Shown piece by piece: positions 7,333 through 16,320 of a DNA stretch of 64,000 nt (position 1 is its first letter; the number at the start of each line of letters is the position of its first letter). The translations under genes and the position numbers were made by a program. Under the pieces are notes generated by a model. It searched no databases, had not been told where the DNA came from, and worked only from the letters and a program-made list of their open reading frames with translations. The stretch is from Pacificitalea manganoxidans (GTDB lineage Bacteria > Pseudomonadota > Alphaproteobacteria > Rhodobacterales > Rhodobacteraceae). The DNA is taken from contig NZ_CP021404.1 of NCBI RefSeq assembly GCF_002504165.1, positions 434,001 through 498,000 on the forward strand. The letters are read 5' to 3'.

Positions 7333-7677
7333 TTGATCGGTCGCATCCTGATCCTTGTCATGCTGCTGCAACTCGCCATTACGAGCGTGTTTGCACATGG
7401 CATGGTTTCGGTCGATCAGTGCGCCGAGCAGGGCGCGGGCCACGCGCATATGGTGTCGGTCGATATGGCTTTCGACACTTTGGTTGTGGCGGATGACGCA
7501 GCACCGGATCTGGCAATCGCCCTGCATTGCACGGGCCAACCTTGCACCGAGAAAATGAGCGGCGATTTGGGCGCGTTGGCGCTTGGCGATTACCGCCGTG
7601 TCGTGCTGCATGCCCGTGACCCTGACCTGACCCGACAGTCCGTTCTGCGCCCGCATCTGCGTCCACCGCTCGTCTGA
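7333..7677 (+). CDS. Small secreted protein of the copper cluster
   Basis: 114 residues if started at TTG 7333, which has GAGG 8 nt upstream; a GTG at 7324 is the alternative. Residues about 1-22 (IGRILILVMLLQLAITSVFA) form a Sec signal peptide. The mature part starts with His and carries an internal repeat: HGMVSVD then HMVSVD, with further His, Cys and Met; LHCTGQPC gives a Cys pair. I recognise no family. The position behind a copper-type promoter and ahead of copA, with metal-ligand residues, suggests a periplasmic copper-binding or sensing role. Confidence 0.65.
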   Translation: MIGRILILVMLLQLAITSVFAHGMVSVDQCAEQGAGHAHMVSVDMAFDTLVVADDAAPDLAIALHCTGQPCTEKMSGDLGALALGDYRRVVLHARDPDLTRQSVLRPHLRPPLV

Positions 7678-7862
7678 GCGGCGCGCCCTCGGCGTCGACC
7701 GCAGCGCGGTCTTGCGCGCAGGTTCCTTTCTGTCCCGCTAGGCGGTGACTGCACGGGCCCGGCTCGCATCTTTCCTCCATCCTCCCATACGGTCGCGGCA
7801 GGCCTGCCGCCCGTTCCTCCCGAATGTGCCGTCGGCTTATGTCCGGCGGCCAAGAGAAGATC

Positions 7863-9566
7863 ATGAAACATTCAGCATTGCTGCGGTCCGCCTGTGTGAC
7901 CGCATTCCTTGGGCTTGCGCTGGCGCTACCGGCGCATGCGGGCACCTACGATGTCAGCGTCGACAGCATCCGCATCGATACGGGCACGTTCAAGAAGACC
8001 GGCATTGGTTATAACGGCAGCCAGACCCCCACGATCCTGCGGTTCGAGCAGGGCGAGGACGTCACCATCCGCGTGAAAAACAACCTGCGCGAGACGACCT
8101 CGATCCATTGGCACGGCTTGATCCTGCCCTTCGATCAGGACGGCGTTCCGGGTATCAGCTTCAACGGTATTCAGCCGGGCGAGACCTTTACCTACCGCTT
8201 CCCGATCGAGCAGGCGGGCACCTACTGGTTTCACAGCCATTCCGGCTTTCAGGAGCCTGACGGGGCCTACGGGGCGATCGTGATCGCGCCCAAGGGCGGC
8301 GAACGGATCAAGACCGAACGCGATTATGTGGTGCAGTTGACCGACAAGCATCCGCATAGCGGCGCCAAGATTTTCCGCAATCTCAAGTCCTCGGCGGATT
8401 ACTACAACCGCTCGCAGCGGACGCTGGGCGATCTGATCGAAGATTCGCGCGCCAGCGGCTTCAAGGAGGCCCTGAAGGAGCGTCGGATGTGGGGCGCGAT
8501 GCGGATGATGTCGACAGATGTCGAAGACGTTCAGGGCTTCACCCCGCTCATCAATGGCGAAAGCACGCAGCAGAACTGGACCGGGCTGTTCAAGCCGGGC
8601 GAGAAGGTTCGCCTGCGGCTCATCAACTCCTCCGCGACCACCTATTTCGATGTCCGCGTGCCGGGCCTGAAGATGACCGTGGTGCAGGCGGACGGCAATG
8701 ATGTGAAGCCGGTCGTGGTGGACGAATTGCGGATCGCGGTGGCCGAAACCTATGACGTCATCGTCCAGCCGGGGCAGGCGAAAGCCTATTCCATCATCGG
8801 CGAAAGCATGGGCCGAACCGCGATGGTGCGCGGCACGCTTGCGCCGCAGGAGGGCATGGTCGGGCCGCTTTATCAGATGCGCCCGCAGCCGCTGCTGACG
8901 ATGGCCGATATGGGCAACATGATGGGCGGCATGGACATGAGCGACCATGACATGAGCAGCATGGGTGACATGGCGGACATGGGTGACATGGCCGGGATGG
9001 ACCATTCTGGTCACGACATGAGCGCGATGGGTGACATGGCGGGCATGGATATGAGCCCAAACCCCGCCCCGGCAGCCGCGCCTGCAACGTCTGAGTTCTA
9101 TGCGCCGGGCAGCGGGTTGATCCCCATGGCGGCGAATGGCGGCAAGTTTCTGGGCTACGAGGATCTGGCCGCTGCGAAGCCGCTCTACCAGGATCGCGCC
9201 GCCACGCGTGAAATCGAGATCCGTCTGACAGGCAATATGGAGCGCTACATCTGGTCCATCGACGGCGTGAAATACGAGGACGCCGCGCCGATCCGTCTGA
9301 ATTACGGGGAGCGTGTGCGCTTTAAGTTCGTCAACGAGACGATGATGGCGCACCCGATGCACCTGCATGGCATGTGGTCGATCCTCGACACCGGCAAGGG
9401 CGCCTATGATCCGGTAAAGCACACCGTGAATATCGCGCCCGGCACCACCGTTTACACGGAAACCGAAGTCGATGCGCCGGGCGCGTGGGCCTTCCATTGC
9501 CATCTTTCCTACCACATGGCCGGCGGCATGTTCCGCAAAGTGATCGTGACCGGAGGTCCGGCATGA
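7863..9566 (+). CDS. copA: Copper resistance multicopper oxidase CopA
   Basis: 567 residues from ATG 7863, after AAGAAGATC. A Sec-like signal peptide ends near AHA (residue 25). Type 2/3 copper ligands are visible: IHWHG in domain 1, WFHSHSG, HPMHLHG and the C-terminal HCHLSYHMAGGM carrying the type-1 site. A Met/His/Asp-rich insert lies around residues 350-400. The enzyme oxidises periplasmic Cu(I) and binds copper. Family members often carry a twin-arginine signal; none is obvious here. It overlaps copB by an ATGA junction. Confidence 0.93.
   Translation: MKHSALLRSACVTAFLGLALALPAHAGTYDVSVDSIRIDTGTFKKTGIGYNGSQTPTILRFEQGEDVTIRVKNNLRETTSIHWHGLILPFDQDGVPGISFNGIQPGETFTYRFPIEQAGTYWFHSHSGFQEPDGAYGAIVIAPKGGERIKTERDYVVQLTDKHPHSGAKIFRNLKSSADYYNRSQRTLGDLIEDSRASGFKEALKERRMWGAMRMMSTDVEDVQGFTPLINGESTQQNWTGLFKPGEKVRLRLINSSATTYFDVRVPGLKMTVVQADGNDVKPVVVDELRIAVAETYDVIVQPGQAKAYSIIGESMGRTAMVRGTLAPQEGMVGPLYQMRPQPLLTMADMGNMMGGMDMSDHDMSSMGDMADMGDMAGMDHSGHDMSAMGDMAGMDMSPNPAPAAAPATSEFYAPGSGLIPMAANGGKFLGYEDLAAAKPLYQDRAATREIEIRLTGNMERYIWSIDGVKYEDAAPIRLNYGERVRFKFVNETMMAHPMHLHGMWSILDTGKGAYDPVKHTVNIAPGTTVYTETEVDAPGAWAFHCHLSYHMAGGMFRKVIVTGGPA
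8961..9040 (+). repeat. 14-bp identical repeats coding the Met-rich segment of CopA
   Basis: The 14-mer ATGGGTGACATGGC occurs identically at 8961-8974, 8979-8992 and 9027-9040. It encodes the MGDMA units of the copper-binding methionine-rich insert. Identity at DNA level suggests recent expansion by slippage. Confidence 0.8.
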
Positions 9567-10300
9567 GCAGCGAACGGAACAAGGACATGCAAACCATGAA
9601 GAAACTCGCCGTCATCGGTGTGGCCACCGCAGGCGCATGGCTTGCCGCGCCCGCTGCCACCGTGGCCGAACCTGCCGTGTGGAACCTGCGCACCGAGAAG
9701 CTGGAATACCGCATGAGCGAGGGCGAGGGCGCTCTGGCGTGGGACTTTACCGCGATGGCGGGCACGGACGAGCTGCGCTTTGTCTTTGCAAGCGAGGGTC
9801 TGCGCTCGGACGGCGGCAGCTTCGACGAGATGGAGAACCAGCTGCGCCTGCAAAAGCCGGTCAGTGAATTCTTCGATGCCTTCGTCGGGGTGGCGGCCTC
9901 CACGCCGGAGGATGAGGACGCACGCTATTACGGGGTTGTCGGTGTGACCGGGCTTGCCCCCCAATGGTTCGAAGTCGAAGCCGCGCTTTTTGTGGCGGAG
10001 CATCCCTATCTGAGCGCCGAGGCCGACTATGAGGCGCTGCTCACCAATCGGCTGATCCTGACCCCGTGGCTGGAGGTGAGCATGCCGCTGTCCGACGACG
10101 ACGCGCGCGATGTCGCAGCGGGCGGCGCGACCGCCGAACTGGGGCTGCGGCTTAGCTACGATCTGATCGGGCGCAGCGTCTCGCCTTATGTCGGGGTAAG
10201 CTACGAACGCAGCTATGGCGGCACGGCGGACCTGCTCCGCGCCGCTGGGGATGACGTCTCGGAACTGAGCGGCGTCATCGGTGTGAACCTCAATTTCTGA
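9563..10300 (+). CDS. copB: Copper resistance outer-membrane protein CopB
   Basis: 245 residues from ATG 9563, overlapping the copA TGA. Internal ATGs at 9587 and 9596 are better placed after AAGGA and would start directly at the signal peptide (MKKLAVIGVATAGAW), so the true start may be 33 nt downstream. The mature protein has alternating beta-strand character (YYGVVGVTGLAPQWFEVEA; LGLRLSYDLIGRSVSPYVGV) and ends in a terminal Phe (GVNLNF), the outer-membrane barrel signature. The usual N-terminal Met/His-rich part of CopB is missing. Acts with copA in periplasmic copper tolerance. Confidence 0.88.
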   Translation: MSSERNKDMQTMKKLAVIGVATAGAWLAAPAATVAEPAVWNLRTEKLEYRMSEGEGALAWDFTAMAGTDELRFVFASEGLRSDGGSFDEMENQLRLQKPVSEFFDAFVGVAASTPEDEDARYYGVVGVTGLAPQWFEVEAALFVAEHPYLSAEADYEALLTNRLILTPWLEVSMPLSDDDARDVAAGGATAELGLRLSYDLIGRSVSPYVGVSYERSYGGTADLLRAAGDDVSELSGVIGVNLNF

Positions 10301-10406
10301 ACTTGGGGCGGCGCATTTCAGTGCCCGCCCGAAGACCAGACGCCCGGCACAGGCAGCCGGGTGTCTGCGGCACGGCAGTAACCCCCAACTCGTCATGAGG
10401 ACTAAC

Positions 10407-10772
10407 ATGAAAAATTTCGGCACGTTCCAGAAGGCCATCGCGCTTGCGGTTGGTCTGTCTCTCTCCGCGTCGCTTGCGATGGCGCATGAGGGCAAGATGA
10501 TGACCATGCCCGCCAATGGCGCGACGGTCGCCGCGAACACAAAGGTCATGCACCTGATGTTCGACGCCCCGATGAAGATTACCACGGTCACGATGACCGA
10601 CCCCCGCGGCAAAACCATGAAGGTGAAGGGCCCCGCCGCCAATCAGGCGGTCAAGGTCTGGGAAGGGCAGCTGCCGCGGCTTGCCGCCGGCGCGTATAAG
10701 ATCGACTGGCGCGGCATGTCGCCCGACGGTCACGCCATGAACGGCACCTTCGGCTTTAACGTGGGTCGCTGA
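10407..10772 (+). CDS. copC: Periplasmic copper-binding protein CopC
   Basis: 121 residues from ATG 10407, 6 nt after GAGG; an ATG at 10395 is weaker. Signal peptide ends at AMA-H, so the mature protein starts with His, the N-terminal Cu(II) ligand of the CopC family. The fold follows the pattern P-A-N-G-A-T-V, LMFDAPM and YKIDWRGMSPDGHAMNGTFGFNV, the last being the conserved C-terminal CopC strand pair with a His ligand. Transfers copper to CopD in the inner membrane; copD follows after two bases. Confidence 0.93.
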   Translation: MKNFGTFQKAIALAVGLSLSASLAMAHEGKMMTMPANGATVAANTKVMHLMFDAPMKITTVTMTDPRGKTMKVKGPAANQAVKVWEGQLPRLAAGAYKIDWRGMSPDGHAMNGTFGFNVGR

Positions 10773-10774
10773 TT

Positions 10775-11665
10775 ATGGGCGGAGCCCTTGTCGCGTTGGA
10801 GCCGGTGCAAATGGTCTCAATTCCGGTCAAGGCCGGGATGTATGTCAGTGTCCTGCTCGCGGCGGGCTCCGTCATAAATTTGCTGCTCCTGCGGGAGCTG
10901 GATACCATTGCGCGCAGCCGTTTGCGGCTGCTCGCGACCTATGCCGCGCTGGCCGGGATCGTTCTTAGCCTTGCGAATATCCCGCTGCGGGCGGCGTTTC
11001 TGTGGGGCGGCTTTGGCGGGGCGTTCGACCCGATGATGCTGAGCATCGTGCTGTTCAGCCCTCTGGGCTATTCGGTCGAGGCGGATGTTGTGGGATTGAC
11101 CGCCATTGCCACCCTCGCCCTAGATCGGCGCTGGGCGCGGTGGGTGGCCGGGGCAGGGGTGCTGCTGGTCGCCGCCAGTTTCGCAATGCGCGGCCACGCC
11201 GTGGGCGATCCTCGCGCCGTGCTGGTGGCATTGTTCGTCATCCATGTGTTGGCGGCGAGCTTCTGGATCGGTGGGTTTTTCCCGTTGCATGACATGGTGC
11301 ACAGAGGCGCCATGGGCTCGGCCCGTACGGTGGAGCGGTTCGGTCAGGCGGCTCTGCTGATGGTGGGACTGCTGGTGCTGGCGGGGGCCACGCTGATCTG
11401 GCTGCTGACCGGAGATCCTCTTGCAGCCCTGACGCAGCCTTGGGGCAGATTGGTCGCGGTGAAGCTGATGATCGTCGCCGTTCTGCTGGGCCTTGCGGCC
11501 CTGAACAAGCTACGGCTGACACCGGCATTGGCGCGAACAGGCGATGGCCGCCCGCTGCTGCGCTCGATCCGCTGGGAAATGGCGACCTTTGTAGTGATCC
11601 TGTTGGTCACGGCGTTTTTCACCTCGCTGTTCGCGCCCGAACACGCCAGCGCCGCGCCGATGTGA
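10775..11665 (+). CDS. copD: Copper resistance inner-membrane protein CopD
   Basis: 296 residues with about eight hydrophobic segments; the start ATG is 2 nt after the copC stop. The conserved HVLAASFWIGGFFPL segment with His and Trp near residue 155 is characteristic of the CopD family, as is MRGHAVG before it. It probably imports or exchanges periplasmic copper delivered by CopC. Fourth gene of the copABCD operon. Confidence 0.92.
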   Translation: MGGALVALEPVQMVSIPVKAGMYVSVLLAAGSVINLLLLRELDTIARSRLRLLATYAALAGIVLSLANIPLRAAFLWGGFGGAFDPMMLSIVLFSPLGYSVEADVVGLTAIATLALDRRWARWVAGAGVLLVAASFAMRGHAVGDPRAVLVALFVIHVLAASFWIGGFFPLHDMVHRGAMGSARTVERFGQAALLMVGLLVLAGATLIWLLTGDPLAALTQPWGRLVAVKLMIVAVLLGLAALNKLRLTPALARTGDGRPLLRSIRWEMATFVVILLVTAFFTSLFAPEHASAAPM

Positions 11666-11757
11666 GGCGTCAGCGCGGGCAGGGCGGTGCCGCTGGCCGC
11701 ACGTCGTGGGGGGTGCTACACCGCCCTGTCCCGTAACCTGCCCCCTGCGAGGCGCGC

Positions 11758-12183
11758 GTGTCCTATCTCACCCTGTTTCTGGCGGCGCTGATCGCCGCGA
11801 CGGTACTGCCGATGCAGTCCGAGGTCGTGCTTGCCTATCAGCTGACCGATCCCAGCCTGTCGGTGCCGTTGCTGCTGAGCGTGGCGACCTTCGGCAATGT
11901 GCTGGGCTCCACCGTAAACTGGATCGCGGGGCGATTTTTGCGGCAATTTCAGGATCGGCGCTGGTTCCCGGTGAAACCGGCGCAACTGGCCCGGGCGGAG
12001 GCACAGTATCGCCGCTATGGGCGCTGGAGCCTGCTGCTGAGCTGGGCGCCGTTCATCGGGGATCCGCTGACCGTGGTGGCGGGCGTCCTGCGGGAGCCGC
12101 TGCCAAGCTTTCTGTTGATCGTGACGATCGCCAAGGCCGGACGCTACCTGATCGTGATCGCGCTGACGCTGGCGTGGTTGTGA
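11758..12183 (+). CDS. YqaA-type VTT/SNARE-associated membrane protein
   Basis: 141 residues from GTG 11758. Four hydrophobic segments; the motifs FLPMQSE-like (ATVLPMQSEVVLAY), GNVLGSTVNWIAGR and SWAPFIGDPLTVVAGVLR match the small YqaA branch of DedA-like proteins. Molecular function is uncertain; DedA relatives affect lipid transport. It lies 92 bp after copD and may share the copper transcript. Confidence 0.85.
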   Translation: MSYLTLFLAALIAATVLPMQSEVVLAYQLTDPSLSVPLLLSVATFGNVLGSTVNWIAGRFLRQFQDRRWFPVKPAQLARAEAQYRRYGRWSLLLSWAPFIGDPLTVVAGVLREPLPSFLLIVTIAKAGRYLIVIALTLAWL

Positions 12184-12216
12184 CGGGCAGGCCGCGATTG
12201 CGGCGACCTGCCCGTC
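12182..12216. terminator. Bidirectional hairpin between convergent genes
   Basis: GACGGGCAGG at 12182-12191 pairs with CCTGCCCGTC at 12207-12216, and pairing continues inward. It sits between the yqaA-like gene and the BCCT gene, which converge. No long T-run follows on either side. Confidence 0.5.
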
Positions 12217-12223
12217 TGATGGC

Positions 12224-13834
12224 TTAGAACTCGTCCAGTTCGGGACGTTTGCCGATGCTGATATGGTCGATCTCTTCTAATGCGAAGCCGCGGATCAGCG
12301 ACGGGATCATCATGCAGACCAGCACGAAGATCGGCAGCCCGACCACGGTGATGACCTGTTGCAGCGCGGTTAGCCCCGCCTCCCCTGCGAGGATGATGAG
12401 CATCGCGGCGACGAAGCCTTCGGCCACGCCCCAGAACACGCGCTGATGCACCGGGCCGGGGGTGGGCGTGCCGGTGCAGAGCATATCCACCACCAGCGAC
12501 GCCGAATCCGACGATGTGGCAAAGAAGATCGCGACGATCACCACCGCGAAGCCCTGCACAAGATCGGTGAACGGGAAATGTTCAAAGAACGCGAACATCG
12601 CCAGTGGCACGGAGTCGGACACCGCACGGCTGATCTCCCCGGCGCTGTCGCCCATCACGGCGCGTGCGGCGAGCCCCAGCCCGTCGAATTCCATCGCCTG
12701 CCAGCCGAAGATCGCGAACCAGATCAGGGTGAAGGCCGAAGGCGCCATCAGCACGCCAAAGACGAATTCGCGCACCGTGCGCCCGCGCGAAATCCGCGCC
12801 ACGAACAGCCCGATGAACGGCGACCACGTCACGGTCCACGCCCAGTAGAACACGGTCCAGCTGCCCTGCCAGCCCCATGCCTCGTTATCGGGGTTTTCGT
12901 TAGCCAGCATGTCGTTCCAGAACGCCAGACGCGGCAGGTTTTCGAAATAGAGGCCAAAGGTTTCGACGATGCCGCGCAGCAGGAACAGGGTCGAGCCGGT
13001 CACCAGCACGAACACCATCAGCGCGACAGCCATGCCGATATTGAGGTTCGACAGCATCTTCACACCCTTGTCGAGCCCGGCGACGATGGAGCCTACGGCG
13101 ACCACGGTCAGCACCGCGAGGATCGCCACTTTCAGCCATGTGCCATCATCAAGCCCGAACAGGGCCGACAGGCCCGCCGCGATCTGCGCGGAGCCAAGCC
13201 CCAGCGACACCGCCACACCGAACAGCGTGCCAAGGATCGACGCGATGTCGATCGCCTTGCCGATGGGGCCGTGGATGCCGTCACGCAACAGTGGGTAGAA
13301 CACCGAACTGACCCGCACGGGCAGGTCGTAGCGGTTGATAAAATACGCAAATGCCAGCCCCGGCAGAGTAAAGATGGTCCAAGTGTGAAGACCCAGATGA
13401 TAGATCGCGATGGAAATCGCGTCGCGCGCGGCTTCCTCGGTATAGGGTTCCACGCCGGGCAGGGGCGGGTTCTGGAAATGGCTGATCGGTTCGGCCACGC
13501 CCCAGAACATCAGCACCGTGCCGATGCCGCCCGCGAACAGCATCGTGAACCATGACAGGTTGCTGTATTCGGGTCGCGAATTGCGCGGGCCCAATCGGAT
13601 ATGTCCATGCCGCGACATTGCAGCCCATAGCAGGAAACCCAGCCAGACATTGACGCCAAGGATAAAGAACCAGCCGAGATTGGTAACGATCCAGCTACGC
13701 CCGGCGGCAAAGGCCGCGCCGATAGGTTCGGGCGCCACGACCAACATGATCACGAACAGGACGGTAAAGCCTGCGGATACGAAAAAGATGGTGGGATCGG
13801 TGCGGAGGCCAAGTCGGCGCGCGAGATTTTGCAA
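12224..13834 (-). CDS. BCCT-family transporter (betaine/choline/DMSP-type)
   Basis: 536 residues if started at TTG 13834, where AAGGGG lies 7 nt upstream; the frame stays open much further, but that part runs antisense through the aminopeptidase and VOC genes. Twelve hydrophobic segments are visible. The BCCT signature WAWTVTWSPFIGLFVARISRGRT is recognisable (quoted in parts: WSPFIGLF, ARISRGRT). The TM3 glycine motif reads FAGGIGTVLMFWG, and the second Trp of the TM8 Trp box is Thr. Transports a quaternary ammonium or sulfonium compatible solute; the substrate cannot be read from sequence. Confidence 0.9.
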   Translation of the reverse strand: MQNLARRLGLRTDPTIFFVSAGFTVLFVIMLVVAPEPIGAAFAAGRSWIVTNLGWFFILGVNVWLGFLLWAAMSRHGHIRLGPRNSRPEYSNLSWFTMLFAGGIGTVLMFWGVAEPISHFQNPPLPGVEPYTEEAARDAISIAIYHLGLHTWTIFTLPGLAFAYFINRYDLPVRVSSVFYPLLRDGIHGPIGKAIDIASILGTLFGVAVSLGLGSAQIAAGLSALFGLDDGTWLKVAILAVLTVVAVGSIVAGLDKGVKMLSNLNIGMAVALMVFVLVTGSTLFLLRGIVETFGLYFENLPRLAFWNDMLANENPDNEAWGWQGSWTVFYWAWTVTWSPFIGLFVARISRGRTVREFVFGVLMAPSAFTLIWFAIFGWQAMEFDGLGLAARAVMGDSAGEISRAVSDSVPLAMFAFFEHFPFTDLVQGFAVVIVAIFFATSSDSASLVVDMLCTGTPTPGPVHQRVFWGVAEGFVAAMLIILAGEAGLTALQQVITVVGLPIFVLVCMMIPSLIRGFALEEIDHISIGKRPELDEF

Positions 13835-14038
13835 AACTGTCCCCTTTTGCAGGTGGCCGTTCGGCCAGTTGGTTCCTTCACTCAACCGTGAGGCGCGGCA
13901 GTTGTTCCCTGATCGGCGGAAACTCTCCCTGTTGGGGAAGGTCTGTGCCTGCGGAGCGGGCAATGAGGCGGGCGTGATACCTGCTTGACGTCCCGCGGTG
14001 CCGGGCGGAACTTGGCCGCGCAAACCAAGGAGACCGCC

Positions 14039-15280
14039 ATGACCCATGACCCCGTTGATCCCGTGCTTCTCGACCGGCTGGCGGATGTGGCCGTGCGCGT
14101 CGGGCTGAACCTTCAGCCGGGACAGGATCTTGTGCTGACCGCGCCCACTGCTGCGCTGCCGCTGGTGCGCCGGGTGGCCGCTGCGGCCTATCGCGCCGGG
14201 GCCGGGGTGGTGACGCCGATCCTGTCGGACCCGGAGGTCACGCTGGCCCGCTTCGAACATGCCGATGACGCCAGTTTCGATCAGGCCGCGGGGTGGCTCT
14301 ATGACGGGATGGCGCAGGCCTACGCCGCCAATGCCGCGCGGATGGCCATCGTCGGTGATGACCCGATGCTGCTGGCCGAGCAGGACGCAGACCGCGCTGC
14401 ACGCGCCAACCGGGCCAATTCCGCCGCCTATCGTCCGGCGCTGGAGAAGATCGCGAATTTCGACATCAACTGGACCATCGCCAGCTATCCGTCGGTGGAC
14501 TGGGCGCGGCGGGTTTTCCCCGATCTGCCCGATGAGGATGCCCAGGCCCGTCTGGCCGAAGCGATCTTTGCCGCCTCGCGAGTCGACACCGCTGATCCCA
14601 TCGCCGCGTGGGAGGCGCATAACGCAGCATTGCGCAGCCGCACCGAGTGGCTGAACGCGCAGGCCTTTGCTGCGCTGCACTTCACCGGGCCGGGCACCGA
14701 TCTGACCGTCGGGCTGGCTGATGGGCATGAATGGCATGGCGGTGCGTCGCAGGCGCAAAACGGGGTGGTGTGTAACCCGAACCTGCCGACGGAGGAGGTG
14801 TTCACCACCCCGCATGCCGCCCGTGTCGAGGGCCATGCCCGCGCGACCAAGCCGCTGTCGCATCAGGGCACACTGATCGAGGATATTTCCGTGCGCTTCG
14901 AGAAGGGCCGCATTGTCGAGGCGACTGCCAGCCGGGGCGAGAGCGTGCTGCGCAAGCTGCTTGAAACCGACGAAGGTGCCGCCCGGCTGGGCGAGGTCGC
15001 GCTGGTGCCGCATTCTTCGCCGATCTCGCAATCGGGGGTGCTGTTCTACAACACGCTTTATGACGAAAACGCCGCGTGCCACATCGCGCTGGGCCAATGC
15101 TATTCCAAATGCTTCCGCAACGGCGCCGATCTGACGCCGGAGCAGGTCGCCGAGCAGGGCGGCAACAGCAGCATGATCCATGTCGATTGGATGATCGGCG
15201 GCGCGGAAACCGACATCGACGGCATCACCGAAAATGGCGATCGGGTGCCGGTGTTCCGTCAGGGTGAATGGGCGCAATGA
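14039..15280 (+). CDS. M29-family metallo-aminopeptidase (AmpS/AmpT-like)
   Basis: 413 residues from ATG 14039 with AAGGAG 7 nt upstream. Family landmarks are LADVAVRVGLNLQPGQ at the start, the first metal ligand segment near ARVEGHARATKPL, then VPHSSPISQSGVLFYNTLYDENA and the C-terminal MIHVDWMIGG with the metal-binding His and Asp. Cytoplasmic cobalt/zinc-dependent removal of N-terminal residues. Divergent from the BCCT gene across 204 nt; overlaps the VOC gene by 4 nt. Confidence 0.92.
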   Translation: MTHDPVDPVLLDRLADVAVRVGLNLQPGQDLVLTAPTAALPLVRRVAAAAYRAGAGVVTPILSDPEVTLARFEHADDASFDQAAGWLYDGMAQAYAANAARMAIVGDDPMLLAEQDADRAARANRANSAAYRPALEKIANFDINWTIASYPSVDWARRVFPDLPDEDAQARLAEAIFAASRVDTADPIAAWEAHNAALRSRTEWLNAQAFAALHFTGPGTDLTVGLADGHEWHGGASQAQNGVVCNPNLPTEEVFTTPHAARVEGHARATKPLSHQGTLIEDISVRFEKGRIVEATASRGESVLRKLLETDEGAARLGEVALVPHSSPISQSGVLFYNTLYDENAACHIALGQCYSKCFRNGADLTPEQVAEQGGNSSMIHVDWMIGGAETDIDGITENGDRVPVFRQGEWAQ

Positions 15281-16095
15281 GCGCGACAGGGGCCGAGGGC
15301 GAGCCGCTCGATCATGTCGTCGTCAATGTGCTGCATGACATGGATGCCGCAGCAGGCCTGTTTACCACGCTGGGCTTCACGCTGACGCCGCGGGGGCATC
15401 ATTCGCTGGGCTCGATCAATCACCTGATGGTGGTGCCGGGGGCCTATCTGGAACTGGTCGGCCTGCCTGCCGAGGGGCGCCAACGGGCCGAGGTGCGCGA
15501 CAGCCCGCGGGGGCTGAACGGTCTGGTGCTGCGCAGTGCGGATGCCGACGCCACCCATGCACGGTTGGCGCAGGCGGAACTGGCGCCACTCGATGTTGTC
15601 AGCTTCTCCCGCCCCGTAGAGGTGGATGGAGAGCAGACCGCCGCTGCGTTTCGCACCGTGCGGGTGCCGGATGCGCTGTTTCCGGCGGGCCGCGTCTATT
15701 TCTGTCAGCATCTGACGCCGGATCTGGTTTGGCGGCCCGACTGGATGCGCCATGACAACGGCTTTGCTGGGTTTGCCCATTTCACCATCGAAAGCCCGGA
15801 CCCGGCACGCGACAGCGCGATCTATGCCGCCGCCACGGCGGGCACCCGGCGCGATACTGATGTGATCCTGCCGGACGGTCTGGAAATCCGCCTGCGGTCC
15901 GGCCCCCGCCCACGGTTTGCCGCGCTGGGGCTGCGCTTTGACACGCTCGCACCGCTGGCGGAACGTGCGGCTGCGCTGGATGGCGTGGAGTGGCAGGAGG
16001 TTTCCGCCACGCAGGCCCTGCTAGACCTGCCTAGCTGCGATCTGCGGATCGAGTGCTACACCACGACAGACCCCGATGGGGACGTTTGCAGCTGA
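15277..16095 (+). CDS. VOC-superfamily protein (Glyoxalase-like domain)
   Basis: 272 residues from ATG 15277 in an ATGA overlap with the aminopeptidase stop. The N-terminal LDHVVVNVLHDMDAAAGLF and GSINHLMVVPGAYLELVG are the first beta-alpha-beta module with a His and Glu metal-ligand pattern. The second module starts at HFTIESPDPA. It resembles the Glyoxalase_3-like branch. Substrate unknown; translational coupling suggests a shared catabolic or detoxifying role. Confidence 0.8.
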   Translation: MSATGAEGEPLDHVVVNVLHDMDAAAGLFTTLGFTLTPRGHHSLGSINHLMVVPGAYLELVGLPAEGRQRAEVRDSPRGLNGLVLRSADADATHARLAQAELAPLDVVSFSRPVEVDGEQTAAAFRTVRVPDALFPAGRVYFCQHLTPDLVWRPDWMRHDNGFAGFAHFTIESPDPARDSAIYAAATAGTRRDTDVILPDGLEIRLRSGPRPRFAALGLRFDTLAPLAERAAALDGVEWQEVSATQALLDLPSCDLRIECYTTTDPDGDVCS

Positions 16096-16320
16096 CGTTC
16101 GACACGCCCTATATGGCGCCGCGGGCGTGTCACGGCGGCGGCGTTATCGGCGGCGCGGACCCTCGCAAGGATAGACTGGCACCCGGCCTTTGATTGACCT
16201 GCGCCGCTTTGCGCTGGGCTGCCCCTGTTCTCCGCGCCGGTGGCGGGGTATGGCAGGCCGGTGCGGTGCGGCGAAGGCCGCACGGCTGCACCCTCCCCGC
16301 CCGAGCCTTCAGGACTGCGT

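Noticed and set aside
7012-7656. Minus-strand 214-codon frame ending in VRGFEPPTPASRRQCS
   Set aside because: The terminal peptide is the translation of the tRNA-Pro fragment on the opposite strand, a common artefact; the rest runs antisense to the small copper gene.
8900-9060. CRISPR-like short repeats
   Set aside because: They are in-frame codons for a methionine-rich segment of CopA, not a spaced array.
7926-9515. 529-codon frame antisense to copA, rich in His and Arg
   Set aside because: It is a shadow of the high-GC copA codons; copA has all multicopper-oxidase motifs.
13835-15277. N-terminal extension of the BCCT frame to 1017 codons
   Set aside because: The extra part is antisense to the aminopeptidase and VOC genes and has no membrane-protein character; a TTG with AAGGGG at 13834 fits the family length.
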